From Shewanella piezotolerans WP3 (GTDB lineage Bacteria; Pseudomonadota; Gammaproteobacteria; Enterobacterales; Shewanellaceae): DNA of 64,000 bases. The translations under genes and the position numbers were made by a program. Position 1 is the first letter of the stretch. The number at the start of each line of letters is the position of its first letter. The notes under the pieces are model-generated. The model saw only the letters and a list, made by a program, of their open reading frames with translations. It did not search any database and was not told the origin of the DNA. The stretch spans positions 2,771,501 to 2,835,500 of the forward strand of contig NC_011566.1 in assembly GCF_000014885.1 (NCBI RefSeq), read 5' to 3'. Of the stretch, positions 8,767-17,748 are shown piece by piece.

Positions 8767-9113
8767 TGCATGAATATTCCATCGTCACTGCGCTTATCGA
8801 ACAATGTGAAAAGCTAGCAGAACAAAACAGTGCAAATAAAATTACCCGAGTTGACATCAAGCTTGGCATTTTAAGCGGTGTAGAGCCAGCGTTATTAGAA
8901 ACAGCATTCGAAGCCTTTAAGCTTGAAGGGATCTGTCATAACGCGCAGCTTAACATGCTGATCCAACCGCTAATTTTGCAGTGTCATTGCTGTAATGAGC
9001 AAACAATCCACCAACAACGGAGTATTGTTTGCGACCACTGCCAAAGCACCAATACCACAGTACTCGACGGAGAAGAGATGTTGTTGATGCAATTGGAACT
9101 GGAGCAAAGTTAA
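8766..9113 (+). CDS. hypA: Hydrogenase nickel incorporation metallochaperone HypA
   Basis: A 115-residue nickel chaperone partnering HypB. It uses a GTG start that shares its G with the hypE stop (TAGTG) and gives the correct N-terminus MHEYSIV, in which His2 is the nickel ligand. The zinc site is two CxxC pairs, CHCC and CDHC (about residues 74-77 and 90-93). Length is normal. It is the last gene of the hyp run and is followed by a terminator. Confidence 0.95.
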   Translation: MHEYSIVTALIEQCEKLAEQNSANKITRVDIKLGILSGVEPALLETAFEAFKLEGICHNAQLNMLIQPLILQCHCCNEQTIHQQRSIVCDHCQSTNTTVLDGEEMLLMQLELEQS

Positions 9114-9130
9114 AATTGGTATTCATGAAG

Positions 9131-9162
9131 AAAAACACCATTAGAGTTAATGGTGTTTTTTG
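9131..9162 (+). terminator. Bidirectional rho-independent terminator, hyp and tad operons
   Basis: AAAACACCATTA (9132-9143) pairs with TAATGGTGTTTT (9148-9159) around a GAGT loop. A T-run follows on the plus strand and an A-run precedes it, so it can end both the hyp transcript and the converging tad transcript. Confidence 0.85.
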
Positions 9163-9210
9163 TTTGAGAGTCTAATACCAATCGATATAACTACGCTTGT
9201 CTATTTAGCC

Positions 9211-10242
9211 TTAGTTTGTGGCATGCCTAAATTCGTCTGATAGCTCAGCTTTGGCTCTTTTTAAGTTCTTCTGCGCTTGCTCAAAGTAACTTGGCGAGGT
9301 ATCAATCGCTCTTTCAAACAATTCTATTGCTTGTTGATACTTACCTTCTAACATAAGAAAGTATCCAAGGTCATTAAGCGCATCAGCTGGTTCCATTGCC
9401 TGTTCAAATGTCGCGAGTGCTCTTTTATATAAACCTTTTCGAACATAAACTAAGCCAAGGTTTGTCCAAGCACGATCTAGGTTCTGATCTTCTCTAATCG
9501 CTTGCCTTAAATACCTTTCTGCACTCGTTAACTCCCCAGTCAAATAATAAGAATAACCTAGGTTAGAGATCAATATTGCTGAATGAGGTTGCAGCTCTAG
9601 CAATAAGCGAAAATATTTACGCGCGCTTTCATGGTCGTTTTGTACATCATCAAGAATTGCAATTGCGTTATATACTCTAGCTGGCGAGTCACGGTCAGGA
9701 ACATGCAGATTGCCAATCATACGACTAACTGAAACTGATGCTAACCTTTTTTGGTCAAGCTCAATAGCTTTAGTTAGGTGTATTCTTGCCTCTCTATATT
9801 GACGTTTATCCATGCTGACCACTCCGAGATCTGCATGCACCATGATGAGGTTTGGATCTAAAGCTAATGCTTCGTTATATGCTCTAAAGGCAATCTCAGG
9901 ATTACCACGCATAGTATGGATCCGGCCTATATGATAAAAAGTCTCCGCATTTTTTGCGTTAAAATCTAATGCTTGAATATACGCATATAATGCTTTTTCG
10001 AGATTGCCAGATTGTTCCTCCTTGCTCGCTTTCATCAATGCATCGGCTTCTGTCTTTGGCGCTTCAAAATCTGAAGTAATAGACGATAAAGCACCAGCAT
10101 CAAGTAAATCTTGTCTATCAGGCGCTTTTATTTCCTGTGGTTCCTCTGGTGTGGTCGAGGAACAACCATGAAGTGAGCCTATTAGGAAAAGGATTAAAAA
10201 AAAGCGTAATGCGCGTTTAACAGTCCCCAAAACAGTCATCAT
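9211..10242 (-). CDS. tadD: TadD-like TPR lipoprotein of the Flp pilus
   Basis: A 343-residue lipoprotein with a signal peptide ending in the lipobox LHGC (Cys27 region) and then at least five tetratricopeptide repeats, for example AFRAYNEALALDPN, ARIHLTKAIELDQ, AERYLRQAIREDQ, ALATFEQAMEP and AIELFERAIDTSP. TadD/pilotin-like TPR lipoproteins help the Tad secretin assemble. It is the last gene of the minus-strand tad run, 33 bases after tadC, with an AAGGA ribosome site. The family is clear from context; TPR sequence alone would not fix the role. Confidence 0.8.
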   Translation of the reverse strand: MMTVLGTVKRALRFFLILFLIGSLHGCSSTTPEEPQEIKAPDRQDLLDAGALSSITSDFEAPKTEADALMKASKEEQSGNLEKALYAYIQALDFNAKNAETFYHIGRIHTMRGNPEIAFRAYNEALALDPNLIMVHADLGVVSMDKRQYREARIHLTKAIELDQKRLASVSVSRMIGNLHVPDRDSPARVYNAIAILDDVQNDHESARKYFRLLLELQPHSAILISNLGYSYYLTGELTSAERYLRQAIREDQNLDRAWTNLGLVYVRKGLYKRALATFEQAMEPADALNDLGYFLMLEGKYQQAIELFERAIDTSPSYFEQAQKNLKRAKAELSDEFRHATN

Positions 10243-10275
10243 ATTTTCCTTTTACACTACTCAAACGAGATTCAA

Positions 10276-11241
10276 TTAAAAAGCTTGTCCCCAAACCTTC
10301 ATCACTTTAAGTACAGCTGGCCCCACCGCAACAATAAAAAAGGAAGGCCAAATACAACACATCATCGGGAATATCATTTTAACCGCTAGCTTAGCGGCTT
10401 GCTCTTCAGCAGCCTGTAATCGTTTATCTCGGTACTCATCGGAGAATACTCTCAGGGTCTCCGCGATTCCGGTTCCCAATCGCATACTTTGTGAAATTGC
10501 AGAATTAAGGCCTTTAATGTCTTCCAACCCGGTTCTTTCCGTAAATTCCTGTAAAGCCACTTTAATGGTAAGTCCTGCGCGTACTTTGCTGCATACCAGT
10601 TCTAACTCACTGGCTAGGCTTGGGTGGCTAAACGCTAACTCCTTCGCCACACGTTGCAATGCAGCCATTAATCCCAACCCCGCTTCACAACAAACAACTA
10701 AAAGATCTAATGCATCAGGGAAGCCAACCCTTAAAAGTCGCATTCGCCGCTTTGCAAGAGATTGAAGAACCATAGACGGTAAAATAAAGGCACCGCCAAT
10801 AAACATACAAAATATATAAATAATCCAAATGCCAGCGATTTTAGGAAAAAAATTCAAAATAAGCACTGAGATAACGGCGCCTAGAAGTAACAAAAGCAGA
10901 CGTATAGCATTAAAGATAGCTAGCGAATTCTCTGAATGGAAACCTGCGTGGATAAGCAATCTTCTTGTTTCATGGTTGGAAAAATTTAGAAATGGTTTCT
11001 TTGCCATTTCAACCATCCCATGCTCAAGAGTTTCGGAGACCGCATCACCACTTGGGGCACCACTATCACCAGTATTTAGCGTTTTTAGGCGCTTCCTTAA
11101 AGGGGAGTAAAAGCCACTGATCAGATACGATATTGCTATGGCTAAAGTTACGCCCGCAATTCCAGCTACTGCATAGATAGCCCATTCTACATGTGTTGGG
11201 TTGTCAAAAAACTGTCCAAGTAAACCTTTTAAGAATTCCAT
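10276..11241 (-). CDS. tadC: Tad pilus inner-membrane platform protein TadC
   Basis: A roughly 321-residue GspF/T2SSF-domain membrane protein, one of two platform subunits that link the TadA ATPase to pilin extrusion. Hydrophobic helices lie at the N-terminus, around residues 115-160, and at the extreme C-terminus. The T2SSF core is visible as FPDALDLLVVCCEAGLGLMAALQRVAKEL and QSMRLGTGIAETLRVFSDEYR. An upstream in-frame TTG exists, but the ATG at 11241 is preferred: it lies one base after the tadB stop and has AAGGA upstream. Confidence 0.92.
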   Translation of the reverse strand: MEFLKGLLGQFFDNPTHVEWAIYAVAGIAGVTLAIAISYLISGFYSPLRKRLKTLNTGDSGAPSGDAVSETLEHGMVEMAKKPFLNFSNHETRRLLIHAGFHSENSLAIFNAIRLLLLLLGAVISVLILNFFPKIAGIWIIYIFCMFIGGAFILPSMVLQSLAKRRMRLLRVGFPDALDLLVVCCEAGLGLMAALQRVAKELAFSHPSLASELELVCSKVRAGLTIKVALQEFTERTGLEDIKGLNSAISQSMRLGTGIAETLRVFSDEYRDKRLQAAEEQAAKLAVKMIFPMMCCIWPSFFIVAVGPAVLKVMKVWGQAF

Positions 11242-11242
11242 A

Positions 11243-12220
11243 TTACATATCAATCCTTATAATTTTACTAATCCATAAGCCACCAACAAACATACCAATG
11301 GCCCCCCACATCAATAATTTGTGCCCCTCCTCAGTGCCCGTAAGCTCTCCTACGTACCCAGGTGTTTGAATATAGATAACAGCGAATAACACAAAAGGTA
11401 ACAAGATAAGAATCCAAGCAGAGAGCCGTCCTTCTGCAGACAAAGTTCTTACTCTTCGCCTAAAGGTAAACCTCAGTCTGATGACTCTAGAAAGATTTTG
11501 AATATTTTCAGCAAGATTACCGCCAGTTTCCTTTTGAACCATAACTGCACTGGCAAATGCCATCGCGGAAACACTTGGCACGCGTTCAATAAAGCTGAGC
11601 AGTGCTCGTTTGGTATCTTTACTGTAGTTAATGTTAGCGAACATTAAGCTGAACTCTTTAGCCAAAGGGCCTTCCATCTCTTCGGTTACCAGTTTTACGG
11701 CATCCGAAAATGAATAACCCGCCTGCAATGCGCGCCTTAAAACGTCTAAAGCGTCGGGGAAACTCTCCTCAATTTTGTCCATTCGTTTATTGGTATCGCG
11801 GACCAGCTTGAAGTTAAATAGAAACAAAACAAGACCAAATACGAACATCCCAGCTATTATCTCGGCTAAATATAACCAAGCGCCAACGGCAAGAATAGTC
11901 GCTGTAATTAAAGCCAAAAATAAATATTGATGACCTAACAATTTATAGTCAGCGAGCTCTAAGCGGTAACTCAAATCCTCTATAAATTGGAAACTTTCCA
12001 AATAACGCCCAATGGTACCCAGTTTCGCCAACCGACTCTTACGTAATAAAGAGGTTTCATACGTTGTATTCTCAGAGTCTTCAGACAAACTTTTTAAACG
12101 TTTCCGAACTAAAGCTGTATTGACGCGCTGAGGGCTATAAACAGGCAAAAACAGCGCTTGAGACAAAAATATAACTGCAATAAATATTAGCCCCAGAAAA
12201 ATAACTTCATTTGAAAACAT
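11243..12220 (-). CDS. tadB: Tad pilus inner-membrane platform protein TadB
   Basis: A 325-residue T2SSF-domain protein, partner of TadC. The N-terminal helix is residues 5-28, two further helices are near 105-150, and a C-terminal pair lies around 265-320. The conserved core FPDALDVLRRALQAGYSFSDAVKLV and VMVQKETGGNLAENIQNLSRVIR is typical. GAGG precedes the ATG by six bases. It is 10 bases after tadA and one base before tadC, so it belongs to one transcript. Confidence 0.92.
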   Translation of the reverse strand: MFSNEVIFLGLIFIAVIFLSQALFLPVYSPQRVNTALVRKRLKSLSEDSENTTYETSLLRKSRLAKLGTIGRYLESFQFIEDLSYRLELADYKLLGHQYLFLALITATILAVGAWLYLAEIIAGMFVFGLVLFLFNFKLVRDTNKRMDKIEESFPDALDVLRRALQAGYSFSDAVKLVTEEMEGPLAKEFSLMFANINYSKDTKRALLSFIERVPSVSAMAFASAVMVQKETGGNLAENIQNLSRVIRLRFTFRRRVRTLSAEGRLSAWILILLPFVLFAVIYIQTPGYVGELTGTEEGHKLLMWGAIGMFVGGLWISKIIRIDM

Positions 12221-12230
12221 AAGTTAGCCT

Positions 12231-13562
12231 CTAAAATTCCGCAAATGGATCGCCACAATTGAATAGGTTGTAAGGCAGATCAATTCCATGTTGCTTGAGC
12301 TTGCTGTGAAAACTTGGAATCACACCTGTCGCTTCAAATTCACCAACAATTTCACCGCCTTCCTTCATACCTGAGCGGCTAAACCTGAATATTTCAGACA
12401 TGGTGATGATCTCCCCCTCCATGCCATTGATCTCTTGAATGCTGGTGACTCGACGCCGACCATCTTCTTGACGCTCTAACTGCACAACTAGATCAATCGC
12501 CGAAGCAACTTGAGTACGAATGTTACTTACCGGCATGTCAAAACCGGCCATACACACCATATATTCCAATCTTCCGAGTGCGTCCCTTGGGCTGTTTGCA
12601 TGAAGCGTTGTTAACGAGCCTTCGTGACCAGTATTCATTGCAGTTAACATATCTAACGCTTCACCACCCCGAACCTCACCAATAACGATTCTATCGGGGC
12701 GCATACGCAGACAGTTTTTCACCAGATCCCGTTGCGAAACCTCTCCCTTTCCTTCTATATTTTGAGGACGTGTTTCCAACCTAACTGTATGAGGTTGCTG
12801 TAACTGCAACTCAGCAGAATCTTCAATAGTCACGATACGTTCATCGGGTGGAATATAGCCAGACAGCATATTCAGCAAGGTCGTTTTACCGCTACCAGTA
12901 CCACCAGAAACCAAAATATTGAGCTTGCCTTTGACGCTACCTTGCAACAACTCAATCATTTCTTCGGTAACTGAACCTATGTCAATAAGTTGCTTTGCAT
13001 TCAACTTATCAACGGCAAAACGGCGGATAGATAACGAGGGACCATCTAAAGCGAGTGGTGGAATGATAGCGTTCACACGTGAACCATCAGCAAGGCGGGC
13101 ATCAACCATCGGAGAGGATTCATCAATACGTCTACCGACACTTGATACAATCCTGTCGATGATATTAAGCAAGTGTGCGTTGCTGTGGAACTTTATGTTT
13201 ACTGACTGTAGCTTACCTTTACGCTCAACGTAGACACGATCATAGGAATTAACCAGAATATCGGATATAGATGGATCAGCCAGTAAGATTTCAAGAGGTC
13301 CTAGACCCAGTACTTCATCAATAATAAGTTTTATCAATCGCTTACGTGATGAAAGATTGATAGGCAAACGCATTTCAGACAACAGTTTTTCACATATCTG
13401 ACTGATTTGAATTTCAGCTTGCTCCTTTGAAACTGTTTCTATCAGTGATAAATCCATGACACTGAGTAATTTATCATAGAGTTGAATCTTAATATCTTGC
13501 TCTTCTTGGCTTAACGGTTGAAATTCAGAAGGCTCTTGGCCATGATGCTGATTAATATCCAT
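12231..13562 (-). CDS. tadA: Tad/Flp pilus assembly ATPase (CpaF/TadA)
   Basis: A 443-residue hexameric secretion ATPase of the VirB11/PulE family that powers Flp pilus assembly. Walker A is GGTGSGKTTLLN (about residues 218-229), the Asp box is TIEDSAELQL, Walker B is DRIVIGEVRGGEALD, and the His box is TGHEGSLTTLHANSP. The N-terminal domain with LGPLEILLADPSISDILVNS is that of CpaF proteins. The start is backed by AGGAAA. It lies one base after tadZ. Confidence 0.96.
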   Translation of the reverse strand: MDINQHHGQEPSEFQPLSQEEQDIKIQLYDKLLSVMDLSLIETVSKEQAEIQISQICEKLLSEMRLPINLSSRKRLIKLIIDEVLGLGPLEILLADPSISDILVNSYDRVYVERKGKLQSVNIKFHSNAHLLNIIDRIVSSVGRRIDESSPMVDARLADGSRVNAIIPPLALDGPSLSIRRFAVDKLNAKQLIDIGSVTEEMIELLQGSVKGKLNILVSGGTGSGKTTLLNMLSGYIPPDERIVTIEDSAELQLQQPHTVRLETRPQNIEGKGEVSQRDLVKNCLRMRPDRIVIGEVRGGEALDMLTAMNTGHEGSLTTLHANSPRDALGRLEYMVCMAGFDMPVSNIRTQVASAIDLVVQLERQEDGRRRVTSIQEINGMEGEIITMSEIFRFSRSGMKEGGEIVGEFEATGVIPSFHSKLKQHGIDLPYNLFNCGDPFAEF

Positions 13563-13563
13563 A

Positions 13564-14796
13564 TCACTTTCCTAATAAACGCCCCCAAAAACCCGCTCTC
13601 TTGGTATTTTTTACTAGATCAAGCGGCATTAAATCAGCTACAAGATATTGAATATCCAGCAACATTTTCTGTTTCTTAGCTATTTCAGTAATTGATTTTC
13701 CTAACTCTACGCATTCACTAGATAGTCTGTAGTCATTAACAATAGTAAATACTGAATCAATACCAACAGTTTGTTTAATATCGGACAGCTTAATATCTGA
13801 CTTTTTATCATACCTATTCACAACCAAGCTAATTCGATTCCGGGCGATGCCCATATGGTTAGTCAATTGCCTTATCAAATCTTTAGTCTGGCGTAAGTGC
13901 ATGATATTTTGCTGGGTAACGATTAATATTTTTGCGTCGAGTAAAAGTTCATCATTCCAAAGCTCTGGACCTCGTGAAAAATCTAATATGACTTGCTTAT
14001 AAAACTGGCGACACTTCCTGACTAGATCAATCGTTATCGATAGGTCAAGATCATTATTTATAGACAACAACTCGAACGGTTTAGATGCCAATAAATTTAA
14101 GTTTTCACTAGTGGCCATTGTACTTTTGAGCGCAACTTCATCTAACTCCTCTAATGACCAAAGTACATCACATATAGAGTAATTAGCTTCCATTCCTAAA
14201 ATATGTCCGAGTGAACCATGATGAAGATCGGTGTCCAGTAAGCAAACATCATAACTTTCTCTTTTAGCCGCTACGCTAGCGATACTAGCGGCAATAAAAC
14301 TCGCCCCAGAACCTGCTTTTCCATTTACTACCGCTAAAACTGGTGCTAGTTCAGCCTCTTCAATTAATCGGTTAGACACTTTTAATATAGCTTCGTGTAA
14401 CTCTTCAATGGGCGCGTCAACAGCAATAAAGTCGCTGACATTGTACTGAAAGGCTAATCGTAAAATATTTGGTGGAGTATCTTTGCCTAACAAAATAATA
14501 TGGGCATCAAATTTTGCACCATAGCCAAGTGCCTCTTTTGCTTCACGCTCGTCATTTGGTAAATGTAAAAGTATCAGATTAATATCGTTTTTCGATTCTT
14601 CGTTAAAAATGTCCAGATAGGAATTTGCTCTCCACGACAAGCGTTCTATTTGGCTTAACAGCGCTGTAAACAGCTCTAGATTAGAAACATCTTTAACGGC
14701 AACAATGGCATTAACAGGGAAAGGTAATAACATAGGCATAGCTAACTTTTGCTCATCATTCACATTTGAAACACAGAGTTCCAGCGGTTTGTCCAT
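13564..14796 (-). CDS. tadZ: Pilus localisation ATPase-like protein TadZ/CpaE
   Basis: A 410-residue protein with an N-terminal receiver-like domain (about residues 30-145) and a ParA/MinD-like domain from about residue 150 (VLAVVNGKAGSGASFIAASIASV, DTDLHHGSLGHIL, VILDFSRG). TadZ/CpaE proteins mark the pole for Tad assembly. The deviant Walker A reads KAGSGASF: the usual Lys before Thr/Ser is replaced by Ala, as in many TadZ proteins that bind but may not hydrolyse ATP. The ATG is preceded at four bases by a run of ten G, which takes the place of the ribosome site. A 322-base gap lies upstream, so it may have its own promoter. Confidence 0.9.
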   Translation of the reverse strand: MDKPLELCVSNVNDEQKLAMPMLLPFPVNAIVAVKDVSNLELFTALLSQIERLSWRANSYLDIFNEESKNDINLILLHLPNDEREAKEALGYGAKFDAHIILLGKDTPPNILRLAFQYNVSDFIAVDAPIEELHEAILKVSNRLIEEAELAPVLAVVNGKAGSGASFIAASIASVAAKRESYDVCLLDTDLHHGSLGHILGMEANYSICDVLWSLEELDEVALKSTMATSENLNLLASKPFELLSINNDLDLSITIDLVRKCRQFYKQVILDFSRGPELWNDELLLDAKILIVTQQNIMHLRQTKDLIRQLTNHMGIARNRISLVVNRYDKKSDIKLSDIKQTVGIDSVFTIVNDYRLSSECVELGKSITEIAKKQKMLLDIQYLVADLMPLDLVKNTKRAGFWGRLLGK

Positions 14797-14800
14797 TGCT

Positions 14801-14810
14801 CCCCCCCCCC
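14801..14810 (-). repeat. Homopolymeric G10 tract in the tadZ ribosome binding region
   Basis: On the coding strand the leader reads AAAAA, ten G, AGCA, ATG. The tract covers the place of the Shine-Dalgarno sequence, so a length change by slippage would alter its spacing to the start codon. Tracts of this length are rare in a genome of this composition and are typical of contingency loci. Confidence 0.8.
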
Positions 14811-15118
14811 TTTTTGTAATTTGCTTACATTTACTATAGACATAATTTGCTAAGTTATGATTTTATTTGATAAAAAGATTAGCCGCATGTTGTACAGCCG
14901 CCTTTAAAAACACCTACGCTATCTCTCGGTAAATTAGAAGAGCTCGTTATAGAATTAAGAGAAATTGAGAGTATTTACTATAAATTGGAAATTTAGTGTC
15001 GCTAAAGCCACTCTTTCCTATGATGAACACCGCTAGGTAGCACCTGATTGAAACCACGTTTTTGCGAGGCAAACTAATTTTTTTATACAATTGTAATAAC
15101 GCATTACTCTCCACTAGT
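14811..15118. other. Intergenic gap between the tad lipoprotein gene and tadZ
   Basis: No open frame with a plausible start was found in these 308 bases on either strand. A TATAGT on the minus strand (plus strand 14833-14838) could be a -10 element for tadZ, but no good -35 lies at the right spacing. The region could also carry the end of the upstream tad transcript; no strong hairpin was seen. Confidence 0.4.
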
Positions 15119-15409
15119 TCAATTGCTGCTTGAACTAGTCGCTGTAACCGAACCCATGCTTTTGGACGATTGAGGCTCTACAGAGCTGTTTCTATATGAC
15201 TGCATAACCTTTCGACCGTAATTACCTTCTAGACTAAGTATAATACCGTCATTTTTTTCTGCTGCTTCCGGATCTAATATTTGCACCTGTTTTATCTGGT
15301 AATAGCTCTCTCCCATTGGGAAGTCATTGATTTGAGTGCAGCCCGATAGAATGGTTAAGCTGGTAATAAAAATTGTTACTCGGTTAAGAAGTACAGTTGT
15401 TAACTTCAT
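15119..15409 (-). CDS. Small lipoprotein of the Tad locus
   Basis: A 96-residue lipoprotein starting MKLTTVLLNRVTIF, with a hydrophobic segment and the lipobox LSGC. The mature part is short and ends in a Ser-rich tail (SVTATSSSSN). The start at 15409 is fixed by a strong AGGAGGAG site six bases upstream; a longer frame exists but would overlap the secretin gene. It lies 16 bases after the secretin gene, the place where RcpB/CpaD-type accessory lipoproteins are found in tad loci. No clear homology to these was recognised, so a secretin-partner role is inference. Confidence 0.7.
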   Translation of the reverse strand: MKLTTVLLNRVTIFITSLTILSGCTQINDFPMGESYYQIKQVQILDPEAAEKNDGIILSLEGNYGRKVMQSYRNSSVEPQSSKSMGSVTATSSSSN

Positions 15410-15425
15410 AATATCTCCTCCTGAT

Positions 15426-16865
15426 TTAGAGTGAATGGCCATACTTTTGTTGAGTGCCTGTATCATCGAGTTTCGCATCAGACTCTGCGGGTTCATACGG
15501 CATATCGCTATTGGTATCGCTCTTCTCTTTGTGCGATAACTTACCTAACAGATAAAATTCGACATCAGAAGGCAATACAAATCCATCGGTAGGCAGTGAG
15601 ATGTCATTTCGATTAAAGGGCCTGACGAGGCGAGGGGTAACTAAAATAACAAGCTCACTTTGTCCATTTTGAAAGCTTTTACTTGTAAATAGTTGCCCCA
15701 AAACTGGGACATCGCCTAACCCAGGTAATTTGTCAATATTCTCTCGCAGGGTGTCACTAATGAGACCACTAATGGCAATGGTTTGACCATCAGCAAGCTC
15801 TACTGTCGTCGCTGTACTTCTTTTGGTTAATGAGGGAACGACTAAGGAGGTAGATGTATTTCCAGAAATCGTAAAACCGTTAGCAGTACTAATTTCGCTA
15901 ACGACAACATTCAGATTCAAATTAATTTGACCTGAATCGAGCACTGTCGGCACAAACTTAACACCGACTCCGTAGTCACGATATTCTACGGTAGTGTTAC
16001 CATTTTCACCGGGAACTGGTATTGGAAATTCGCCGCCTGACAGAAACTCTGCCGATTGTCCACTCATTGCTGTGACATTAGGCTCTGCGAGTACTTTGGC
16101 TAGGCCATTTTGTTTCGCGACATCAAGTGCAAAATTCATTAGCAGATCACCGTTCACGTATTGTGCGAAAAGTCCTTTACCATCGACTCCGCCTATTCCT
16201 CCAGGAGCAAAACCACCTCCTCCACCACCAATCACACCGCCAGCTAAATGATCGCCTTGATTAAAAATAAAAAACTTTGAATCAAATTGGCGCGCAACAT
16301 TACGCTGAACCTCGGCTACCACAACCTCTAGCATCACTTGATGGTCGCCGCCAATGGTCATCATATTGAGGACTCGGCTCGGCGCAGTTCCACCTGCAGC
16401 AGCTTCTGCATACCCTTGTGCAAGTTCTACAGCTGTATTCATTTTCTGAAGGTTAGAAGCTTGGCCACTCAACAGCAATTGACCTTGAGAAGTTTGAACT
16501 CCTAGCTTTTCAGTCGGTAGAAATTCATGTAACCGAGTTTTTAAGCCATTAAGATCATGCGTAACTTCAATGTCCATAATCTTGGACAATTGTTCATCCT
16601 TATCCCAAATCATGATATTTGTACTGCCAAGCTGTTTACCTAGAATATAGAGCTCATCATTTGGTAAAAGTTTTATATCAGCAATACTTGGGTTACCAAC
16701 TGATACTCTGTGCACAGGCCCTTCGAGCATAAGTACCCTAGACTTAAATATTGGTATTTTTTGGATATCACTTCTAACTTTTGCTGTTGGCCCTCCAGCA
16801 TGGGCTAACGAAGCAAAAAGTAGTGCCAACAAACATATAAATGAATATTTCCTAAAGAATGGCAT
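15426..16865 (-). CDS. rcpA: Tad pilus outer-membrane secretin (RcpA/CpaC)
   Basis: A 479-residue type II/III secretin-family protein that forms the outer-membrane channel for the Flp pilus. It has a signal peptide (MPFFRKYSFICLLALLFASLAHA), an N-terminal pilus/T2SS domain (VSVGNPSIADIKLLPNDELYILGKQLG) typical of CpaC, and a BON-like segment. The secretin core ends with VPVLGQLFTSKSFQNGQSELVILVTPRLV. A Gly-rich stretch (GGVIGGGGGGFAPGG, about residue 205) is unusual but within the secretin domain. The start at 16865 is chosen because AGGAGAA precedes it; a longer frame begins 33 bases earlier. Confidence 0.93.
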   Translation of the reverse strand: MPFFRKYSFICLLALLFASLAHAGGPTAKVRSDIQKIPIFKSRVLMLEGPVHRVSVGNPSIADIKLLPNDELYILGKQLGSTNIMIWDKDEQLSKIMDIEVTHDLNGLKTRLHEFLPTEKLGVQTSQGQLLLSGQASNLQKMNTAVELAQGYAEAAAGGTAPSRVLNMMTIGGDHQVMLEVVVAEVQRNVARQFDSKFFIFNQGDHLAGGVIGGGGGGFAPGGIGGVDGKGLFAQYVNGDLLMNFALDVAKQNGLAKVLAEPNVTAMSGQSAEFLSGGEFPIPVPGENGNTTVEYRDYGVGVKFVPTVLDSGQINLNLNVVVSEISTANGFTISGNTSTSLVVPSLTKRSTATTVELADGQTIAISGLISDTLRENIDKLPGLGDVPVLGQLFTSKSFQNGQSELVILVTPRLVRPFNRNDISLPTDGFVLPSDVEFYLLGKLSHKEKSDTNSDMPYEPAESDAKLDDTGTQQKYGHSL

Positions 16866-16912
16866 GTTGTTCTCCTGTGAAACACTATGCATTTGCACTT
16901 ATTAAGTGCTGT

Positions 16913-17716
16913 CTAATTATCAACCTTAATCTCTAGCTCTTTCATTCCTTTAAGCATAAAGACCTTGTCAGAGCCATTACCTTCTGATTTAACTACCGTT
17001 TGGACTAACTGTGGGGCGACTTCCCTGTTCTTTGAATCCTCATCCTCTTCTAATTCTGCAAGCTCAATAACCGCCTTATCATTAGGGTTACGCAATGCTA
17101 ATTGCAAAGAACCTCTACTTTTGGCAATCATTAGAATTTCAGCCTGATCTAGACTCAGCTCTAGAGTCACAGCCCTAACTAAAACAGGTTTATTTTCATC
17201 GTTGGAAGCGCGCTGATCGATTGCCAATATTTTTACATTTGAGAGCACAATATCTGTCTTTAGGCCGCTACTTTTAAATATATTGATGATATCAACCCGG
17301 TTACCTGGTAATAAAAAGCCCGCGACGCCAACCACGTCATTCACCCGAATAGTCACGGCACGCATTGTCGGGGTAATTAAGCTCGCTAAAGTACTGCCCT
17401 CTCCTTTTGCGGTAAGTCGCTCGGCACGTAACACCTCCCCGGCATAAAGTTTTTGTTTCACAACTTTTCCTTCCGCTTCAGCCAAGTCTAAAACAGCACC
17501 TTTAGGGATCAGCGATTCAGGCAGAGTCGTAAGAGAAAGATGCTTACGTTGTAAAATTGCCCCCAAAGGAACTTCTGTCGCCATGGTAATGACTGTCCCG
17601 GTTGTGCTTATAACCTCATCCTTGGTGTTAGACTTAAGCCAATTCTGAGCGAGGTAAACCGCAGTAACACCAAACACTAATGATAAAACGACAAATAAAA
17701 GAGTTTTATTATTCAT
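16913..17716 (-). CDS. cpaB: Flp pilus assembly protein CpaB/RcpC
   Basis: A 267-residue protein with an N-terminal membrane anchor (residues 6-25) and an SAF domain (VPLGAILQRKHLSLTTLP...GEVLRAERLT), followed by the RcpC/CpaB domain (MRAVTIRVNDVVGVAGFLLPGNRVDII). CpaB proteins sit in the periplasm and are thought to connect or gate the secretin. The start has GGAG six bases upstream. It is 32 bases after the AAA ATPase gene and 47 before the secretin gene, the usual CpaB-CpaC order. Confidence 0.93.
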   Translation of the reverse strand: MNNKTLLFVVLSLVFGVTAVYLAQNWLKSNTKDEVISTTGTVITMATEVPLGAILQRKHLSLTTLPESLIPKGAVLDLAEAEGKVVKQKLYAGEVLRAERLTAKGEGSTLASLITPTMRAVTIRVNDVVGVAGFLLPGNRVDIINIFKSSGLKTDIVLSNVKILAIDQRASNDENKPVLVRAVTLELSLDQAEILMIAKSRGSLQLALRNPNDKAVIELAELEEDEDSKNREVAPQLVQTVVKSEGNGSDKVFMLKGMKELEIKVDN

Positions 17717-17748
17717 TTAGAGCTCCAGCAATATGTAGGTTATTGTCT

